From positions 8,333,501-8,397,500 of the forward strand of contig JAYKYS010000001.1 in NCBI GenBank assembly GCA_036924285.1: DNA of 64,000 nt, in the 5' to 3' direction. The notes beneath the pieces were generated by a model, which did no database searches, was not told the origin of the DNA, and was given only the letters and a program-made list of their open reading frames with translations. The translations under genes were made by a program, and so were the position numbers. The stretch comes from Asterella californica (lineage: Eukaryota > Streptophyta > Marchantiopsida > Marchantiales > Aytoniaceae). Positions 25,393-37,643 of this stretch are shown here, piece by piece (the first letter of the stretch is position 1; each line of letters opens with the position of its first letter).

Positions 25393-25707
25393 CTAAGGAA
25401 GATATCCTACATGTACTTCTCCGACTTCCTCCCATGTTTCCTGAACCGCAGTCTGCAAGTTGGCAGGGAAAGGTCTGCGTTCTTTCCAACCAGCAGCTGA
25501 AGCTAAATGACGATAAACCAAGAACCGTTGCTTGCGCGACACTGACTCAGTGAAAGTCCAACAAGCTGCTCCCAGAAAAGGATCTGCATCTCGCCCCAAT
25601 GATTGTGCAAACTGCTTACAGGCAAGGGCATATGCAGGAAACAAATTTGTCAGTTTCTCAGCCGTCAGATGTCGAGATCGAAGTACCTTGGTGGTCAAAA
25701 AATCCAC
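25393..25707 (-). other. Open frame of unknown origin (104 codons)
   Basis: An uninterrupted minus-strand frame with balanced composition, containing the stretches LTNLFPAYALACKQFAQSLG and GWKERRPFPANLQTAVQET. I do not recognise the family. It sits in transposon-rich spacer and has no clear partner exon, so it may be a fragment of a mobile-element protein or chance. Confidence 0.3.
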
Positions 25708-25875
25708 TGGTTCTCAAACAACTCTCCACATCCCAGGGAAAGGATACTCTACTCTCGCCTTGGTCCCTATCGGAACAGTCTCACAAGGTAGCAGAACTCT
25801 GTACGAAAGCACTGAGAAAGTCACTGCTGAAGTTACAGAAAGCCTGAGCTGTGGACTGAAAATACTTCCCAAAGC

Positions 25876-26115
25876 TGCATGCACGATAGAACAAAGAAGG
25901 GCAAAATGACACAAGATGAAAGGACACAGTCGAGCAGTAGTCTAACTCCTCCAAGTCCACTACAGGGAAAGCGAATGTTGAGATACTCCAAAGCTGCATG
26001 CGCGATAGACAAAAAGTCCAGCAACAGGTCGAATTGAAACTCCTCCAAGTACAATAAACGAAGTACTTCTCAAAACAGCATGCGTGATATTTCAAAGAAG
26101 GCACAAAACGACACA
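25876..26115. repeat. Three-copy degenerate repeat, about 100 bp
   Basis: The motif aa(a)gctgcatgc(a/g)cgata recurs near 25,876 and 25,992, and as aacagcatgcgtgatat near 26,075. Each copy is followed by variants of caaagaaggcaaaatgacaca and ctcctccaagt. The copies are clearly related but diverged. Confidence 0.7.
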
Positions 26116-27729
26116 GTCTTGTTGCAAATCAGGCCGAGAATCTTCCAAGTAGACTACACGATACGAGATCTTGAGACTGCAGGCTGACGCATTGAAAACC
26201 GACGTCGTTTCTCATCTCTGCAGGTTCATGATTGCAAATGCTCGCAGAACCGTGGCCGTCAACTTTGGCTCTCGACAACAAGTTCCCGTTCTTGCCGCTC
26301 GCTCTGCTCGCGTCTTGCCTCTTGCCCGGCTTGCCTCTTACCTCTCGCCGCTCGCCGTTCTCTCCGCTCGCTACTAGCACTTCAAAAAGTGCCACGCGGG
26401 CACTCTAAACTATTTATACCCCGAGGGGTGGTTTAATACAGATGGGTTCTCACTAGAAGAAAAATACAAATATTGTACTTAGAGCATTATGATATAATTT
26501 TGATTGTCAATTTCTGACTATCAATTTGCGTAGCTACGTACCCTTCGAGTAACAACCTGCTTTAATTCATTTCATTTTAAGTTTTGTCATACTTCTTATC
26601 ATAAAGAATTGACCCTAGAAATGACAATGGACCATTACTGGAATGAGACTTGCTCCATAGCAATATCTTCTGGATTACTGTAGCCCCACTACACTTTTCA
26701 CTTGAGTACATGCACGTACTGCAATGTTTGTCAACTGTAGCAATATTATTTGATCAAGTTGACCTCTTGACAAATCATTCCCCACTGTGAGAAAGTTTGC
26801 AGATCTTAGATCCGATACACCCAGGACTCAGAGAGAGATAAATCGTGCAGAAGATCAAAATATAGCCAAGAATATGATCTAGATTCTGAAGATCACTTTT
26901 TTCCTTGTAACATTTTCTAAGGCTTCTGTTATCCTTTATTAAATTGTAAGTGTTCAAGCAACCGTCCACAAACAGATTGAATCTTCTTTAAGATCTGAAT
27001 CCAGTGTTTTTCTTTGATATTTCTTAAATCATATTGTTAGTAATAATAAATAGTTTAAAAAGAATACTGGTAAGGCGAAATCCAAACTTCCGCTGATATT
27101 TAAACTGCTTTTGCAATCTCTTTGGACATCTAATCTCTTATGATTTTCTACGTTGAACCATTATCGAACCACAATTCAAAATACAAATCTATCTGTAGAA
27201 CGAACATCAGATGTCCTTACCGTAGAATACTTAGTTACAGTGAGTTGATAAAAACTGAAGGGAGAGTTTTAATAGTCACTGCGTTGTAAGATCCTTAAGA
27301 AGGATAAGACTCATGAAAACCATGACTGCGACTCTAGGGTCAAGGTTGAAATTTGCAATCATTGTAGTTCCAGAAACGACAAGATATATTTTCACTGTAT
27401 AGTGAGCCCAAAATCCAATGTGAATGGGCCATGAAACTCACAGGTTGCTTCACAGTCAGGGAGATAAGGAGTCACGTGTACAGTCTCTGGGTTACCAACT
27501 GTTGAGAGAGTTATTGCCTTGCTTCTTTCTTTTAAAAGATATGAGCTTTATTCTAGTTGATTCTTGACGAGGAAGTCCTCCCAGTGCAGCACTGGTGCTG
27601 GTGTTTTGTGTGCAAGTGGCATATGGCAAAATGGGCCGAAATGCTGATACTGAAGCTCCAGTGTTGAACTGATTCTAGAAGGTGTTAATTCTTAGATGTA
27701 CGAGTGGCCTTCTTTTGGCAAATTTTTTT

Positions 27730-30700
27730 TCATCGCTCAGATGTTTGACTCTTGTCATACTCCTGGCCTTGATCGATAGGTTTCAACGCTTTCTCTGCAG
27801 ATGTTCCTACCTGGAGACCCAGCATGTTTCGGATTATCCCGAGTAAGGTGAGTCTTGCTTCCACAATCGGTAGACCAATTGCCACGACAGTAGCAAGTAT
27901 GCTCCAAATCCCGGCCAAAATCACCCAAAAGGTGAAGTAGCCCTGCAAACAGAGGAGAGAGGGAGAGAGTAAGTAATCATTTCACTCCTGTTAGTATCGT
28001 CCTTCTGTTCCTGAGTTAGCACTAAGTTTTACTAGTACTTTGAGAGGAGAAGGTAAGGACAAGCTGCTTTACTTCGTCTGAAGCACATAATATCAGACGA
28101 GGTCAGAAATGGAATGGCATCGATTTATCTTCCGCAGTTCTTTTAGTTCTAATGGTCATTACCGTGCTTTGATTGATGTCTTCACCAACCGCGTTGCCGG
28201 AGTTTAGAAACAGCAGCTGGTCAGAGCAACAGTGTTCGTGGTCCAGCATTCATTTGAATTCGGCTATCTGGATGATAGTAACATACGATAAGAGACATAC
28301 CGGGGAGAAATCGTCGGCTGGCAGTGTCAGAAGAGGCCAGGCGACGACGAGCACCACAGATATACCGACCGCCAAATAGGTGTATTTATTGTACCAGGGG
28401 TGCATTTCATCTTCCTTGGCTGGGACGTCCGTGATCACTAGTCCATCCATCAGCTCAATTTCCTGGAACCTGGAACAGATCAGTACTCCCATTTTTTAAC
28501 ACAGCAAATTCTCAACTTCGTTGCATAAGTCCAGAGAGCACCATGACTTCTGAGCAGTGACAAACAGGTTGCATCGTCCTTGCAGTTCCAGACAAGGTAG
28601 AGGTTCAACTCACTTTTCCGTATAGTCCTCACTGGCAGGTGCAATTAACGTCCAGACTACCAAAATGATGATTGAAGTTCCAATCCCGGTATAAGTTCCG
28701 GACAGAGTCGGCCCAATGCGCTGGAGGGTGTCTTTAGCTGTAAGTCTTTCGTACGTGAGCTGCATGATCATGATTGAAGCATCAGTAATTTAGACCGATA
28801 ATAAGAGTCAGTTGCCTCCCAGTATTTATCAGCAGTGCTAGCAGATCGATCCGAAGAGGGATCTACCCTCTAAACATCTATCTAACTGCTCGTTAACCCG
28901 TCTTTAAGATAGTGAAGTGTCTGGTCAGTAGTTCTCTCCGGTATGCTGAGAAAGTCGAATACACAAACTCGTCTCCGAATCCTCACAAAAGTATCACTGT
29001 TCTCGCAGATCGGTTTCCCTCTGAGCCAAGTGGAGTCCGAATATTCACATATTAATGTAAATTGTTACATCAGTCAGCTCAGAATGTCCACTTTACTGAC
29101 AGTACTTCACTCAACAGAAATTCGAACGAAATGAGAACTCATGATCAGATAGAAGGTTTGACTCAACAGGTTAGACTTTGATTCCTCGTTACAATAAGTA
29201 TCATTGTAAGAGTAATTTAGCCTGGTCATCGGCAACTATTCTTCTCAGGAGTAGAGAGATCGGTTGATTGACTTACCCAGGTATGACACAACCAAACGAT
29301 GACAGCGCAGATTTGGCCACCTAAAGCACTCGCTATTACCGCACCGGCGGGCACAGCTTTCCACACGACCGTGGAGATGATCGGAGCACTAACGGATGAC
29401 ACGAGGATGCCACCGACGAAGAAGATGAAGTTCACATCGATACCCACCTGCACGGCAATGTCTCATGTTTTACTTTAATGTCACCGTCACTCTAGCTTGG
29501 TCTATATCGATATGAGTCAATCACCCGTACAACGAATGCTCCGCGTTGGTCATCAGCTTATGAATTCGAGTCAAGTTCTACGTATACCCTCCAGGTACAT
29601 AAGAAAATGTTATCATGTACGTGCACTGGCACTGGCTTATTTCCTTGGTGGATGCCTGCAGGAACGGACATACTCAGCAGTGCATACTCAGGATCCGGAT
29701 GCAGACGCTTAAAGCTTGAGAATGGGTTATGGCATTAGCTAGGAGGGTACCTTTATACATAAGCATGAAAAACCACTCATCAGCAACCCAATAGCACAGA
29801 CAGAAGCGCGCGAGACCGTCAACATCTCCTCGTTCGTTGCCTTCGGACGAATGTAGGTCTGTGCGCCAATTGTCAGCCATGCATGATATGAAATGTACCT
29901 TGTAAGCATGACCTACAATCGTTTTCTGACTGTACATCGGCTGACATTCTGAATGAAGTTGCACGGCTAGGGAAGTTCTTGGACCTTGTAGATGTCATAG
30001 GTGAAGATGGAGCTCATGGCAATGAACTCGCCAGATCCACATGATGTGACAGCCATAAAAACCACCGTTAAGATGAGGACCACGCCAGCTGCACAAAAGC
30101 AGTCCAGGAGTGAACTGATCATGAGATAAACCACATATGAGTAACAGAAGTTCTCCGGACGGGCTTAACCGACTAGTACTGCACGTGGAGTGGAAGCTTA
30201 AGGTGCAAGGGGCTGCTGCAGTCTGCATGCTACTTCACCTGTTCCCATGAAGAATTGTGCAGCAGCCACACAGATGAGGCCTGCACCGTACTCGTTCTTG
30301 CTGATGGGCAGATCCGCTGCAAGAACTCCGAGACCGAGAGCTGTGGAGAAGGCAAATGGAACAGGAAACCACAGGAGTCCGCCCAAAATGTAACCCCGGT
30401 ACGCAGAGCGAGGAGTCGCAGCGATTGCACCCTGCCAGTAACCTTGGTCTGCAAACAGTGTACCGACAGATCCTAACGAGAATATCCCGAACTGTAAACC
30501 CCCGTAGCTGTACATCGTCAGGTAGCTCCCTCCTTTGTTATCTGGCAAATTGTCGCTCGACCATCATGTTCACGTTCGCAATTCAACATTATAAGGGAAT
30601 CATCACGCATTGTGTTAGCGCTCGATACAGATAAAAACACACGTGTACGCACCTTTGACAGGAACGGCTTCCGCCAAGACTTTCAGGTTATCGTACACGT

Positions 30701-33375
30701 CGGCTATGGTCCCTATGGGATTATTGTTGCTTGCGTAGATCTGTCACCCAGCACGGTTTCAGAAATAGACATCCTGGTCCTACATACCTAAGCGAATTAT
30801 TTTCAATTTCTCGATTGAAATTACCACGTCCGTTACCTTACGTTCGTAATTGCAGTTGTGCATAGTACCAACAGAACTTCTGACGGTGGGACAGGATCTT
30901 ACCACGAAGAATAGAATATTGACGGTCACGAAGATGACTATGGTGTGAAGGTATGAAGCAGTGAAGGTCGCCTTCAGACCGCCACCAAAAGTGTAGATTA
31001 TGACTCCGAGTGGCAGGAAGAACAGTGCTGCGTATAGATTCATCCCTATAGTGACAGTGATTGGTCCCAATAGTTTACAAATGAACGGTATTAATTTCGA
31101 AGAGGCGGATCAGCGAATGCAGGAGGCTAGAAACGAAACGCCACTTTCAAGACTTCAAATTTCCAGAACAGGTTCATGATCGTGTATATAGCGAACCTGT
31201 AACTGCACTTATTATAGTTCCCGCTCCAACGAACAGAAGTGTACAAATCAATATATTGTTCAGGTAACTGAAGTACAAGAACACCTGGCAGTCCGTTCAT
31301 CAAGACATCGTTAGCAACTAGACATGTCATCCAACTATATCAATCTACTGCTGAACCAATACGCCCATCCACAGACAGAGACAGAGAGAGAGAGAGAGAG
31401 AGAGCGTTACGAGGCCAGCGGAATGCCCCCATCGGAGTCGTATCAATTCGGTCAATGTATGAGCCTTAGGAGCCTTGCGCTTGACTTCCAGAGCTATAAT
31501 TGCGTAGACGATGACCTGTATAGCTGCTGCGCTGGCAAACCTACGATGCACAAAATCAAGATGTTCGTCAGGATATCCACAAGCATCATTCTGGAGGAAA
31601 TCCTTATTACAATGACGAAGCAAGAATTAAGATTATACCCTGTGGCCTACACGCAGGTTCTGGATCAATCGCCAGTTATCAAGTACTTCGGGTCGTAAGG
31701 TAACGTAGCTAATGCAATGCCAAAATGCATAGGAGCAGTAGTACTTGAACTTTAGTGGATTGTACGTTTAGCAGTAATTACTCGCTCACCTACCAGAAAG
31801 GACCACTGATTCCGTAAGAGTAGGCCTCATTCACAGCAACCGTCAACGTCTGCACCCTGCACCAAATGAACCCTCATGGTGAAATTAGTTCCATTGGTTG
31901 GAGTAGGTTATTAGTACTGTGTCAGATTGGAGCCTTTCAAGGCATACTGAATGGAAATCGACACAAGCCCCATGCCAGACAAGGCTACCCTTGCGTCCTG
32001 TAAGCTTCTGTAAGGAATGAACATTGACATGAAAGGGAACCAAACGAACTGCAAGTAAAATTGACTGAGTCGGACTTCCTCTTCAAATTTATCGTGGCTA
32101 GAATCTGAGGTGATTCCAGCTGAAGCTCGTCAAAGAGCGGTCTGGTATTGGAACGGAATGGAATGGAATATATCGAGCCAAGTATTCAATTTGTACGTGG
32201 ACCCCTATAGCTAGCTCGCTGTGTCCTGATACCTTCGTAGTTCGTCATCTTTCCAGGGGAACTAGCAGCAGAAGGAACATTGATAGAATCAATTGGTTCT
32301 TTACGTTATAAATGACTTAAAATCGCGTGAGAAAAGAGGTGAACTTTATTCCAAGCATATGGATACCTACCATGTCCAGCGGCTTACGACATCCACGGCT
32401 AGAAGGCCTGTCTTGATGGACCGACCAGCTGTATTGAATTCTTCAGAGGTGTTCTTCGTACCACCATAGCGTCGGTCCAGGAAAGACAGAATCCCTGTGA
32501 GTACGACGAAGAATGCCCCGTAGCCAATAACGACAGCATAACCGACACCCTGGCATGGCAGCACGCGGACAGCGACACCATATCGACATCAACTGACTGA
32601 TGCAGATCTAGAAGCTCAAAAGTGCCCAAAGAGCAGCAGAAGTGGCATGATAGAGACCTACGTGGTATATATACATATATGTATAGGACTGAACAACCCT
32701 CAGGAGACAACACACATGTTTATTAGCAGAGTTGCAGTTGGCACGGCTACAGAAAGTTTCAGGCTGGTTCCATCTTATGTGTGTCGACGCATGCATTGGC
32801 CTCTAACTTCTTGCTAGCCTTATCTTCAACATCCGGTCGTACGTGCTTACCTACTGACAAGTGATTCGGCATTACGAGATGAGACTGTAGCTACACAGCT
32901 GTGGTTCGAAATTGTCATGAGTGTTTCTCGTGTACATGTTTCTCGACTAAGTACATTTGTACGTACTTGTAGGTCGGATATCGACTGAATTTCCTCAACT
33001 TCGAGAAAGCTGCGAGGAACTTTCTCCTGAAATGACAAACCTAGCTAGTGCGTCAAACAACTTTTCATGACTTCGGATTTCGGTAATGTTTCAGTGCACC
33101 GTTAAGCTCGTTGACATCTAGGATGCTGTTGCGCCTGAATTCAGCATACTGAACTTCAACTGACAGCTGAGATTAAGATTTGATCTTTACGAGCGAGAAA
33201 CTGATTTCCCAGTAGATACTGCGAAACCCTTTCAGATAAAGTAGTTTCATGTTTCAAGGAGGAGCTCGAGGAGGAATCTGTTGCTCACCTGGGATAATAC
33301 TGGTTGGTCGGAAAAGAAGCTGTCTTTGTTGTCAAATTGATGGAGCCCAAACAAATTTGCTTCTCCTGTCGGCAT
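27730..33375 (-). CDS. DUR3: DUR3-type urea/H+ symporter, copy B
   Basis: Complete second copy, with the same 14-exon structure as copy A. Exons (high to low): 33289-33375, 32371-32549, 31794-31856, 31411-31540, 31197-31284, 30903-31045, 30653-30740, 30239-30541, 29985-30088, 29751-29858, 29277-29447, 28614-28759, 28301-28469, 27730-27942. All exon lengths equal copy A and no stop or frameshift is present (663 residues). By my count 20 residues differ from copy A, mainly in exon 8 (5), exon 14 (4) and exon 12 (3); exons 1, 3, 6, 7, 9 and 10 encode identical protein. The exon 11 donor is GTAAGT here against GTACGT in copy A. Both copies look functional; different expression or affinity is possible but not shown. 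Confidence 0.95.
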
Positions 33376-35652
33376 TTGAGAAGGTTTCTATTGTGGCTTC
33401 AAAACCTGTCACATCACAGTCCAAAAGAAGTGGAATATCAGGTTTAAATATACCTAGTGGCATGGTATGGTTTGGACCTTCACATTTTATGTGCATCGGA
33501 TCCTTCCTTCTCCACTTCCGATCATGTAACACGCAATTTTGAATAATTGATGTACTGAATACTCACGGGGACCAGTTACTGAGATTACGACCAATTGCAA
33601 CGGCAGGGGAGCGAACTTGCAATTGCAGCAAGGATTATCAGCTGCTCAATTCCTGCTATATATATATTAATGATCAAGGTATGCTGCTTGTCCCGTTATA
33701 CGCAATCTGAGTAATTAAGCTACCGTTAGTGCTTGTCATATCTCAGAGAGTGACTCAACTAAAGGCACATATCCAGTTGGTCTCTACCTATAGCTATGCG
33801 TGGAGCAAGTTAATGTTGTTGACTAAGAATATACTCAAACGACTTGACAGAATTACTTCCAGCATCACTTTAGCAGGGAATTTGCTGCACCGGTAGTGGG
33901 GGCGCAGGTTAGAATTGTAATTACCATCGTGTCTACGCTCCATTTAATGCAATGAACGTATCAACAAAATTTAGTCAGTAGAAGTCAACCTGTATCACCA
34001 TACTACCGTACTTCAGATGTTAAAATTCAGCTTCGCCACAGTCGCATGTCTGCACCCGCTATCAGTAGCTCTAAGGTCGCCTATTGCCCCTAAAATATCA
34101 CTGTGGACCGCGCACTTGAAGTAGCATCCCTACTCCAATTGCTCTCCTGGGAACCGCGATTGCAAAAGCTCTCTGTAGAGCACTGTCTAAAAGACGAAAC
34201 TACTCTAAATCACTTTGGAAATCTGAACTGAACCTGGAACCAATTCTAAGCGTGATCATGAGGCACGAGCGCAGCAGTAAACTGCAGGAAATTCACCAGT
34301 CAAAATACAGAATGTGAAGCACAACTTCATCTGCAGCATGATACATACACTCACCGGTCATCAGCTGCAGATCAAACTGGGAGCGGAGGATCTTGATGGA
34401 GACAGACCCATCCAGTGTCAGCAGACGGATAGGTCATTGGCGCTGGTTGGTCGATCTGAGACTGGCGATCCACAGCCCGGCGGCGGGTGCTATGCAGTAT
34501 TCATCTTTCGGCTAACAGTCGGCATGGGAAGGAGCTCAACAGTTAGCGGACTCTCGGAGTCTTGAATGTTTCATGGGAAGATCTGTCCTCAATCGTTTCA
34601 TGATCAAAAGAGTACATCACTGACCCCAAACATGCCCCCGCGACTATTAAGACGGAGGGGAAAGCTAGATTGCACACCTTCTTTCATCCACTCCGTCGCT
34701 CTGTCCAGCGGGGGAGTACGGCAAGCTTCTATTTTGACTGCCATGCGACGGTTGACTTCTTTTTATGATCAACTTTCTGAAAAGTTCGATCTTGAAGAGC
34801 ACGATCGCCGACCTTCCCTCTAACTTGCTACTTTGACTGTGAGGGTAAAACTTGGACGCGCGACGCAATGAATAGCCAACGGATCGAAAGACCCCATCAA
34901 GCCTTACAAGGGAAAGAAGGACCCGAAGGGCAAAGCAACTAACGCCCCGGAGGGAAGAACACCGAGGGTAAAATAGGTGTGACGACTTATCAGACACATC
35001 TTCACGCCATTCCACTCTCTCACTGTAACAGTGAACGGTTCGGTTTCAGTTCAGCGATCTTCTCGTACAGAATGCGTGTATCATTTGGCCAACAGGCGGG
35101 GAAGAGTTGATGTCCGCGTGTAATTACTGGCCATTGCAGCGGCACAACTTCCTGTGTTACCTGGCCGGGGTGGTCTTGACTAGACCAGAGTCAAGTCTGA
35201 GGAAGAAAAGAAGTCGAGCCATTGACTTCAGGTTTAGGTCAATGCCCACATGACGCGTCAATACAGTCTCTAGCGTGGAAGACCTATCATATAGTATTCT
35301 GACACTGATATTCCTCCTGGACAGCCAACGATGCCTCGAAGCCGAAGCATATTCACTGGCGCAGCCGACCTATTCTGATGGATGTTCCGTTCCCAGTCAA
35401 AAGTCTCTTTGTCTGTCAAACCTCAATCTCACTTGTTCCACATTGCACGTCATCGTGACACCTTGCCGGCTAATATCTTCCTCAGAGATGATATGGCAGA
35501 TTACGGTTGAAGACTTTCTCGTTTCTCTTTTATTCATTTCTCCGAGTGCTCTTGTGTGATCCAAATTCTCCCATGCCGTGATCCTGTCACAGACAATTAT
35601 GTACAGTCTACCCTACCCAAACAGTATGCATGCATATTATTCACCCTCTTCC
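33376..35652. other. 5' flank of DUR3-B within the duplicated block
   Basis: About 2.3 kb upstream of the DUR3-B start, presumed promoter region. It is collinear with the copy A flank except for the deletion and insertion noted for the block. No gene recognised. Confidence 0.5.
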
Positions 35653-36257
35653 CAGTGGCTTGGTCATCTTCCTTGCATATTCACCTACTCATTATTTTCC
35701 ACTTTGATGTTTAATTTACTGTGAGCTGCAAAAAGTTTTTGCGTTACTGTGCTTCGAGAGTACCGAAATGACAGCATGGAGTGCTTTAGCTCGGAAGCTG
35801 GGAATTATCCGTTTGCGGAAGTGTTAAATACTTGCGAACAAAGCTTATAGATGATGAAAAAAAACTTTTATTCTCGAGCAGTTCAATAAAATCGTGCTCG
35901 TTAGTACAGTGAGTAGACCGCACAGTGTTATGCTACTGCTGCCAAGCACCGTACAGTACACTGCACAGTCCTGTAATGAAGCATTCTGCTATTTATTCAG
36001 TGCTAAATCAAGCTTGTACATGTATATGCTGTGGAAAGGACAGGATGTACAGTGCTCCTTACCCTGTTTGTGGCAGTGAAAAAAAGATCAGTGCAGATGA
36101 GAAAAAGAAAAAGTGATGACTGCAGATGCCGGTGACGCTACTACTCCACTTCGATGGGGTGATTCCTGCCACACCTGAAGGGGACATTGGCGAGAGGGAC
36201 GAACTCTGGCAGAGTCAATAGGTTCTCCGCCTGGGAGGGTTGTCTGCTGCATGTCGG
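35653..36257. other. Short intergenic stretch
   Basis: No exon or repeat of note was seen. It lies between duplication copy B and the 3' end of the small minus-strand gene at 36258. Confidence 0.4.
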
Positions 36258-37643
36258 TCACTTCCTGTTCCTCGCTTGTCCGCTGCTCAGTGACGGCTGC
36301 TTCCTCTTCCTCGTTTGTCTGCGCTTTGAAGTACTTGCGGCTGAAATGTGGACATCGTCTATTATCAAAATGAAAAAAATGTTATTGATGTCTTCCGCTC
36401 TGATCTGTTCGGGTCTGATGAAAGACTTCCATAAGGAGTCAGATCGTTTCTTCTGTATACCTGCCTGCATGATCCATCTAGGTGAAGCTGAGTACTTCTC
36501 TGAAAACGACATCTGATGGAGACAGCGGGACAAAATGTTGGACAGCGGGTGTGAGCTTTTGCACCTGTTGAATTGGGGTGCTCTGGGTAAAATATTCATG
36601 TAAGTCAGCTCAACACGGTTTTTTGTATCTGCAGCTCCTCATAAACAACTCCTTACAGTCGGCCACCATACTCTAAGTGATGTTCTTCATCACGGTATGA
36701 TGATGCTGCAGTTTTCTGTCCTTTAAACAGTACTTGACCATGCTCACAAATGTGTGCAACCTTTTGTTCGAGAGTTGCTTCACACAGATCTCGGCGTCAA
36801 TCAAACGATGTTGGTCTCATCCAAGTGCCTGCAATAGTTTTTTTTTCACCTCGAGACAAAATTTCCCATGGATGGATATAACGCCTTGGAAATGCAAATG
36901 CAGGAGACTACCCCCTCGTTCAATAGGAAACATCCTTGACAGTGTTTGTGCAAGAAAGTAGAAAGGAGCGAGAAGAGAGAAAGCTCAAGATCACTTCCGG
37001 TCCGACTCACCGTCACATACAACTCTAGTGTCGGTGTCCTTGCTCTTGCTTGTCTCCGTATAGACATATTGTCGATCCAACTCCCTGTGGTGCCAGCAAA
37101 TGAATCGGTATGTGGATGGGTAAAGCTGAGTACAGATGCGGGGTAGATTAATAAGTTTGTAAACGGACTACATAGTCGAACATTTGTTATCATCTTCGCG
37201 GATAAAAAAGTCTGAGTAACTAAACATGGAAAGCGCATGTCCTGCAAGTACATCGAAACTTCGTCTTCCGAATAATAAAAGAAGATGTATGGGTCAGCCA
37301 AACTTAGAGACAGGCACGACGTGCAAAGGACAAGAATAATAGGTTTTGGCTACCTTGACATAATCGAACTTGAGGAGGAAGTTGACGGTACTTGTAGATT
37401 ATTGCACGTTGGTAAATGTAACAATGGGTCAGCTGCAGCACTGTCATCGAAACTAATCACAGGACTAGAGTAGAATGAGAACCTCGGAGCAGTATCAGAA
37501 TAAGTTGAGTTTTCAGTAAGCAGTTCTGTTGGACGGCGAGTAAGGGACTCGAATCGCTTGTTCCGTCTGAAATGTCTTCTCGCTATCTCCACGCCCTCTA
37601 GGGAGTCTATGGCAAGCAGCAATAGATCATCATCTGAGGACAT
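36258..37643 (-). CDS. Hypothetical protein, three exons, basic C-terminus
   Basis: Not recognised. Exons 37354-37643, 37011-37084 and 36258-36340 join in phase (2, then 1) through AG|GTAGCC, ACG|GTGAGT donors and CCACAG, TTTCAG acceptors, giving 148 residues and a TGA stop. Seen: an acidic start MSSDDDLLLLAIDSLEGVE, a basic stretch ARRHFRRNKRFESLTRRP, a Ser-rich segment (STSSSSSIMS), and a Lys/Arg-rich tail SKRRQTRKRKQ that resembles a nuclear localisation signal. The size and basic tail suggest a small nuclear protein, or an accessory protein of a mobile element. The exon chain rests on splice signals and phase only, and further exons are possible. Confidence 0.5.

Larger units (their letters stand above)
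25076..27630. other. Spacer right part, degenerate sequence
   Basis: No recognised gene. Contents: a short repeated gacgatcaaaagcctt... tract (25,130-25,190), an open frame at 25393-25707 and a ~100-bp degenerate repeat at 25,876-26,115, both listed separately, a CTCGC-rich stretch (26,290-26,370), then AT-rich sequence up to duplication copy B. Confidence 0.5.
27631..35652. repeat. Segmental duplication, copy B
   Basis: Same-orientation copy of 12800-21482. It differs by scattered substitutions, a ~650-bp deletion relative to copy A around 34.05 kb, a ~120-bp insertion near 34,850-34,970, and a shorter GA run at about 31,377-31,404. Confidence 0.95.
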
